DNA of 49,314 nt from an uncultured Clostridia bacterium (lineage in GTDB: Bacteria; Bacillota; Clostridia; Christensenellales; Pumilibacteraceae). Below, piece after piece: positions 46,347-49,314 of this stretch (its first letter is position 1; each line of letters begins with the position of its first letter). Below the pieces are notes generated by a model, which was not told the DNA's origin, searched no databases, and was given only the letters and a program-made list of their open reading frames with translations. Position numbers and translations under genes: made by a program. The DNA lies in contig CAKQVV010000004.1 of the NCBI GenBank assembly GCA_934277845.1, positions 1-49,314 of the forward strand, written 5' to 3'.

Positions 46347-46713
46347 GTCATCCTGAGCGCGTAGCGCGTGAGGATCCTCGGCAATAAGAACGGACTTTAT
46401 CTTTAAGATTGAAAGTATTACGGAAATAGTAAGTTATCGTAATACTTCTTTTTTTCAGATGAAGAAAAAAAGAAGCAAAAAAAGTCACCGGGACACTTTC
46501 GGTTGTGTCCCGGACCCCGCAACTCTTTTAAGGTCGACAGTTTGGTATAGATAAATGTATCGCGTGGCAACCGAAAAGCTTTGCTTCCCCCCCCTTGGGG
46601 GGGAAGCTGTCCCGAAGTGACTGATGAGGGGATAAAAACGTATCCTTTCTGTTCTACCCCCGTCATTCAGAGCAAATGCACAAGCATCCCGCGTGGAATC
46701 CCCGACATGGAAC
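46347..46713 (-). repeat. Mosaic palindromic repeat, copy R4 (D'-C'-a', inverted)
   Basis: Read on the minus strand the order is a-C-D as in R1. Module a' has GTCATTCAGAG (46662-46672) and an imperfect AAATGC/GCAT hairpin; its 22-nt end (46692-46713) is identical to the left end of R3. C' (46560-46632) carries GCTTCCCCCC/GGGGGGAAGC. D' carries CCGGGACAC/GTGTCCCGG (46488-46513), a 12-bp CTTCTTTTTTTC/GAAAAAAAGAAG hairpin (46445-46475) and a locus-specific AGTATTACG/CGTAATACT hairpin (46414-46446). A related GTCATCCTGAG hairpin sits at 46347-46377. The gap 46267-46760 holds no clear gene. Confidence 0.75.
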
Positions 46714-46760
46714 GGATAATCGACCTTATAATTATTTACTACTTTGCATACACTACGAAT

Positions 46761-46928
46761 ATGAAAAACAAAACGTATTACGGGAAAATGAAAAGGAGAG
46801 GACTGAAAATCGCGACGGGAGCGGGCAGGACGCTGTCATCGCCCGCAACCGATCCGGGCGGAAGTTATACGGGCGTGGTCACCGATCCGAACTATTCCGT
46901 GCCCGAGCAGGACGCGGACGATCTTTAA
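46761..46928 (+). CDS. Small acidic-tailed peptide of 55 residues
   Basis: The peptide starts MKNKTYYGKMKRRG and ends DPNYSVPEQDADDL, with a TDPGGSYTG turn in the middle. I recall similar short proteins with a QDADDL-like end in gut Clostridia, but this is from memory and unverified. No ribosome binding site precedes the ATG; a weak TACACT -10 box (46749-46754) ends 6 nt before it, as in two other genes here. A later ATG at residue 10 is an alternative start. Function unknown; the basic head and acidic tail suggest binding to another protein. A spurious frame is possible. Confidence 0.5.
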   Translation: MKNKTYYGKMKRRGLKIATGAGRTLSSPATDPGGSYTGVVTDPNYSVPEQDADDL

Positions 46929-46979
46929 TCCCAAAACCGCCCGAAAAACCGAATAAACCATAATTAAGCCGCCGATTGC

Positions 46980-47008
46980 TTGCACAATCTCCGCGCGTGT
47001 GTTATACT
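46980..47008 (+). promoter_or_regulatory. Promoter giving a leaderless transcript
   Basis: TTGCAC (46980-46985), a 17-nt spacer and TATACT (47003-47008) end 6 nt before ATG 47015. The stretch TTCGGT between them resembles ATCGGT before the DegV gene. Confidence 0.6.
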
Positions 47009-47014
47009 TTCGGT

Positions 47015-47353
47015 ATGGACAAGAAATCGAGAAGAGTAACAGCGATAATCGCGCTCGTGTTCATGGCGATATTTTCGGTATCGCTGGTGGCGTATTTCGT
47101 CGACAGGACGCTTTTGAGCGGCATGATCGGCATAATCACGCTGTTCTCGGGCGGAATAGGACTGGCGCTGTTCCTCATAGTGTGGATGTCACGCGACAAA
47201 TACAGCGGCGAGAACGACGAAAACAGCGATAATCCGCTAGGCAAACCCGAAAACGACGGTAAAAATGCCGACGACGCGACGGATGACAAGGTCGGGGATA
47301 AAAGCGAAACCGCATCCGAAAAAACCGGCAACGACGAAAACAACCCGCGATAA
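47015..47353 (+). CDS. Small membrane protein with two membrane segments and acidic tail
   Basis: This 112-residue protein starts MDKKSRR, has two hydrophobic segments (about 9-28 and 33-58) and a hydrophilic tail of 55 residues rich in Asp, Glu, Asn, Lys and Gly (GKPENDGKNADDATDDKVGDKSETASEKTGNDEN). No family recognised. There is no ribosome binding site; the -10 box lies 6 nt upstream, so it is probably translated from a leaderless mRNA. Its stop codon lies in the loop of a shared terminator with the convergent gene. Confidence 0.75.
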   Translation: MDKKSRRVTAIIALVFMAIFSVSLVAYFVDRTLLSGMIGIITLFSGGIGLALFLIVWMSRDKYSGENDENSDNPLGKPENDGKNADDATDDKVGDKSETASEKTGNDENNPR

Positions 47354-47371
47354 ATCACGCGCGGGTTTTTC
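47342..47371. terminator. Bidirectional terminator containing both stop codons
   Basis: AACCCGCG (47342-47349) pairs with CGCGGGTT (47360-47367) around a 10-nt loop, followed by Ts on the plus strand and, less strongly, on the minus strand (TTGTTTT). The TAA of the plus gene (47351-47353) and the TGA of the minus gene (47355-47357) both lie in the loop. Confidence 0.75.
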
Positions 47372-48125
47372 CCTTTTTGCTCGTGCGCGGAATGAAACGC
47401 ACGGCAAGCCCCAACGCGAAGAGCGCGACCGCCGCCACGATATAATAAATCGAGTGCCGGACGAACCGCGAGAAAACGAATAAAAGTACCGACGCGAAAA
47501 TATAGGCGTTTGCCCGTCCTTTTGACAGAGCGGCGGCAAAAACCGTCTTGATCGGCTTGCGGGCTTTGGTTTTCGGCTCGTATTCCGGCAGTGCGCCGAG
47601 AGAAGAAAGCAGCCTTGCCGTTTCCGCGCCGTCTAAAATACGGACGTCGATATACGAAATTTCCGAGGCTGTCGCGGCGGCTTCGGGCGACACGGAAAAA
47701 GCCGCGATAACCGCGCGTTTGTATCCGCGACTTGCCGCCAGTGCAGCCGCGTCCACAACGTAATCGGGAGCGGGCGAAACCGGTTTCAGCCGGCAAAAGA
47801 ACGCGACGTCGCCCACGCCGAGAAAAGTGTCCTCGCGCCTTACCGTGCGTTTTTCCGACAGCGCGTCAAAGAAATAATCGAGCGCGGTACGGTCGGATTC
47901 GTAACAGAATTTCGTCTTTACCGCGTCTGTGCCGGCAAAGTTTTTCTTCGGTTTCCTGCCGTAGAGAACGTGCATGTAGACTTCGGACACGCACAGCGAA
48001 AACGTGAGTGCGAACGCGAAAAGAGCGGCTAATCCGCTGACGTAATATCCCGCGATCACCGCACCCATAAAAAAACAAACAGTTTTCGACAACACGCCGT
48101 CGACGTAATAAGCAAATTTTTTCAT
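47355..48125 (-). CDS. Membrane protein of unknown function
   Basis: This protein of about 256 residues has two hydrophobic segments near the start (TVCFFMGAVIAGYYVSGL and LAALFAFALTFSLCVS), a soluble middle of about 130 residues with YVVDAAALAASRGYKRAVIAAFS (a restriction-like or Rossmann-like pattern, uncertain), and two more segments near the end. The ATG at 48125 has no clear ribosome site, and GATAAT ends 6 nt before it; a TTG at 48164 would add 13 residues. It is convergent with the small membrane protein and divergent from the Sua5 gene by a very short spacer. No family recognised. Confidence 0.7.
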   Translation of the reverse strand: MKKFAYYVDGVLSKTVCFFMGAVIAGYYVSGLAALFAFALTFSLCVSEVYMHVLYGRKPKKNFAGTDAVKTKFCYESDRTALDYFFDALSEKRTVRREDTFLGVGDVAFFCRLKPVSPAPDYVVDAAALAASRGYKRAVIAAFSVSPEAAATASEISYIDVRILDGAETARLLSSLGALPEYEPKTKARKPIKTVFAAALSKGRANAYIFASVLLFVFSRFVRHSIYYIVAAVALFALGLAVRFIPRTSKKGKTRA

Positions 48126-48197
48126 GTCGGGATTATCGACAAAAACGCGCGTGAATAAACTCAAATCCGATAAATCGTTACACAGGTCGTATAAAGA

Positions 48198-49199
48198 ATG
48201 AAAACGGAAATCTACCGTCCGACAACCGAAAATCTGGAAATCTGCGCCGAACTTTTAAGACGCGGCGAACTCGTGGCTTTTCCCACCGAAACCGTGTACG
48301 GTTTGGGCGGGAACGCGCTCGATCCTTTTGCCGCAATCAAGATTTACGCGGCGAAAGGTCGACCGTCGGACAATCCGCTCATCGTGCATATCGCGGACAA
48401 AGAAACGGTGAATATGCTTGCGGCGGTTATCCCCGAAAAAGCGAAAATCGTCATGGACAGATTTATGCCCGGTCCGGTCACGATCGTGCTTCCGAAAAAA
48501 GAAATCGTGCCGGACAACGTGACCGGCGGACTGAAAACCGTCGCGATCCGCATGCCGGACAATCCCGTCGCGTTGGGGCTCATCGCACGCGCCGGCGTGC
48601 CCGTTTGCGCCCCCAGCGCGAATACCAGCACGCGCCCCAGTCCCACCGGCGCGGCGCACGTTTACAACGACCTTAACGGCAAAATCCCCGCAATCCTCGA
48701 CGGCGGAGATTGTGAGGTGGGTGTCGAGTCCACCGTCATCGATTTCACTGCCGACCGGCCTCGGCTTCTTCGCGCCGGCGGCATGCCGATCGAAACTCTC
48801 GAAGCCGCGATAGGCGAAATAGAGATCGTCCGCAACAGCAAAGTCGCGCTTTGCCCCGGCATGAAATACAAGCATTATTCGCCGCTTGCCGAAGTTTTCG
48901 TCGCCGTCCCCGGGGAAGGACTTGCCTGCAGAATGAAAGCGGCTTACGATACGCTTACCGGCGAAGGTAAAAAGACGCTTATCGTCGCGCTCGACGACAC
49001 CGCGCCGGAAATGGGCGAGAGAAACGTCCGGCTTGCGGGCAGGAATTACGCCGACTATGCGCACAACCTGTTCGCGTTTCTTCGCGACGCCGACGCGGAA
49101 GGTTACGACGCGGTCGTGTGCGAAGGCGCGGACGAGCGGGATTTGGGCGCGTCGGTTGCCAACCGCCTCATTAAAGCCGCGGGAGGAAAAACCGTCTGA
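48198..49199 (+). CDS. tsaC: L-threonylcarbamoyladenylate synthase (Sua5/YwlC type)
   Basis: This 333-residue enzyme makes threonylcarbamoyl-AMP from Thr, bicarbonate and ATP, the first step of t6A in tRNA. The YrdC domain (about 8-205) shows FPTETVYGLGGNA, KGRPSDNPLIVHI, RMPDNPVALGLI and VCAPSANTSTRPSPT; residues about 215-333 are the Sua5 domain (GMKYKHYSPLAEV) that covers the active site. Length fits the two-domain type. TsaD in this window uses the product. Its stop overlaps the next ATG (TGATG), and the Sua5-YwlE order is the same as ywlC-ywlE in B. subtilis. Ribosome site weak. Confidence 0.95.
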   Translation: MKTEIYRPTTENLEICAELLRRGELVAFPTETVYGLGGNALDPFAAIKIYAAKGRPSDNPLIVHIADKETVNMLAAVIPEKAKIVMDRFMPGPVTIVLPKKEIVPDNVTGGLKTVAIRMPDNPVALGLIARAGVPVCAPSANTSTRPSPTGAAHVYNDLNGKIPAILDGGDCEVGVESTVIDFTADRPRLLRAGGMPIETLEAAIGEIEIVRNSKVALCPGMKYKHYSPLAEVFVAVPGEGLACRMKAAYDTLTGEGKKTLIVALDDTAPEMGERNVRLAGRNYADYAHNLFAFLRDADAEGYDAVVCEGADERDLGASVANRLIKAAGGKTV

Positions 49200-49314
49200 T
49201 GAAGGAGTCACCTGAAAAAACCAAGGCGAAAAAGCCGAAAACCGCAGCGAAAAAATCCGCTGCGAAGCCCGATAAAATCCGCATTACGTTCGTTTGCACG
49301 GGCAACACCTGCCG
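49199..49314 (+). CDS. Protein-arginine phosphatase YwlE-like, C-terminus cut off by window edge
   Basis: The visible 38 codons start MKESPEKTKAKKPKTAAKKS and reach KIRITFVCTGNTC with the following bases giving Arg, so the low-molecular-weight phosphatase P-loop CX5R is complete (Cys33 nucleophile). The middle residues TGNT match YwlE, where Thr in place of Ile selects phospho-arginine over phospho-tyrosine. Residues 1-26 are an unusual Lys/Ala/Pro-rich extension not found in standard YwlE, which begins directly at the strand before the P-loop. It is coupled to tsaC by TGATG. The rest of the gene lies outside the window. Confidence 0.85.
   Translation, partial: MKESPEKTKAKKPKTAAKKSAAKPDKIRITFVCTGNTC

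Overview
The window looks like the chromosome of a gut-type Gram-positive bacterium of the Bacillota, most likely class Clostridia. The reasons are strong AGGAGG-type ribosome binding sites, lipoprotein signal peptides with a Cys at about residue 24-25, a spmA-spmB pair, a DegV protein, a YwlE-like phosphatase next to a Sua5 protein, and several CUT1 sugar ABC transporters without their own ATPase. Base composition appears moderately GC-rich (estimated by eye). A placement near Christensenellales is a guess from gene style and was not tested.

Layout. (1) 1-7335 is a carbohydrate locus. A minus-strand operon reads GH2 glycosidase, solute-binding lipoprotein, two permeases and a truncated secreted protein. 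A divergent ArsR-like regulator with a large C-terminal domain has two direct repeats in its own leader. (2) 7482-8970 holds a Lys/Ala-rich DUF2188 protein and a PflX-like radical SAM protein. (3) 9178-20059 is a second carbohydrate locus: solute-binding lipoprotein and two permeases, then a separate unit of a GH43-like lipoprotein and a 1401-residue multi-module carbohydrate-binding lipoprotein. (4) 20728-21606 is a DegV protein, apparently leaderless. (5) 22062-36222 is a minus-strand housekeeping block: mnmA, tsaD, prfB, secA, prephenate dehydratase, a degenerate Rho-like protein, an orphan DNA methyltransferase, gyrA and gyrB. (6) 36576-40869 holds a small membrane protein, a GH42 beta-galactosidase and an AT-richer leucine-rich-repeat lipoprotein. 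(7) 41457-44859 is metG, tatD and a TatD-associated radical SAM gene. (8) 45107 to the end holds spmA-spmB, two small proteins, an unknown membrane protein, a Sua5/TsaC protein and the start of ywlE.

The enzymes fit together as follows. The GH2, GH43 and GH42 enzymes and the two importers point to scavenging of plant or host oligosaccharides. TsaD and Sua5/TsaC make the tRNA t6A modification, and MnmA makes 2-thiouridine in tRNA. The gyrase genes share an operon with a methyltransferase.

The most unusual structure is a family of mosaic palindromic repeats in intergenic DNA (copies near 7343, 21668, 37195, 41008 and 46347). Their ends are conserved, but the hairpin arms differ at each site while staying complementary. 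Other items worth a second look are a Rho-like protein whose ATPase motifs are degraded, two or three genes whose -10 box sits 6 nt before the ATG with no ribosome binding site, a promoter nested inside a terminator, and helically phased repeats upstream of a small membrane-protein gene. No tRNA, rRNA, CRISPR array or transposase gene was recognised.
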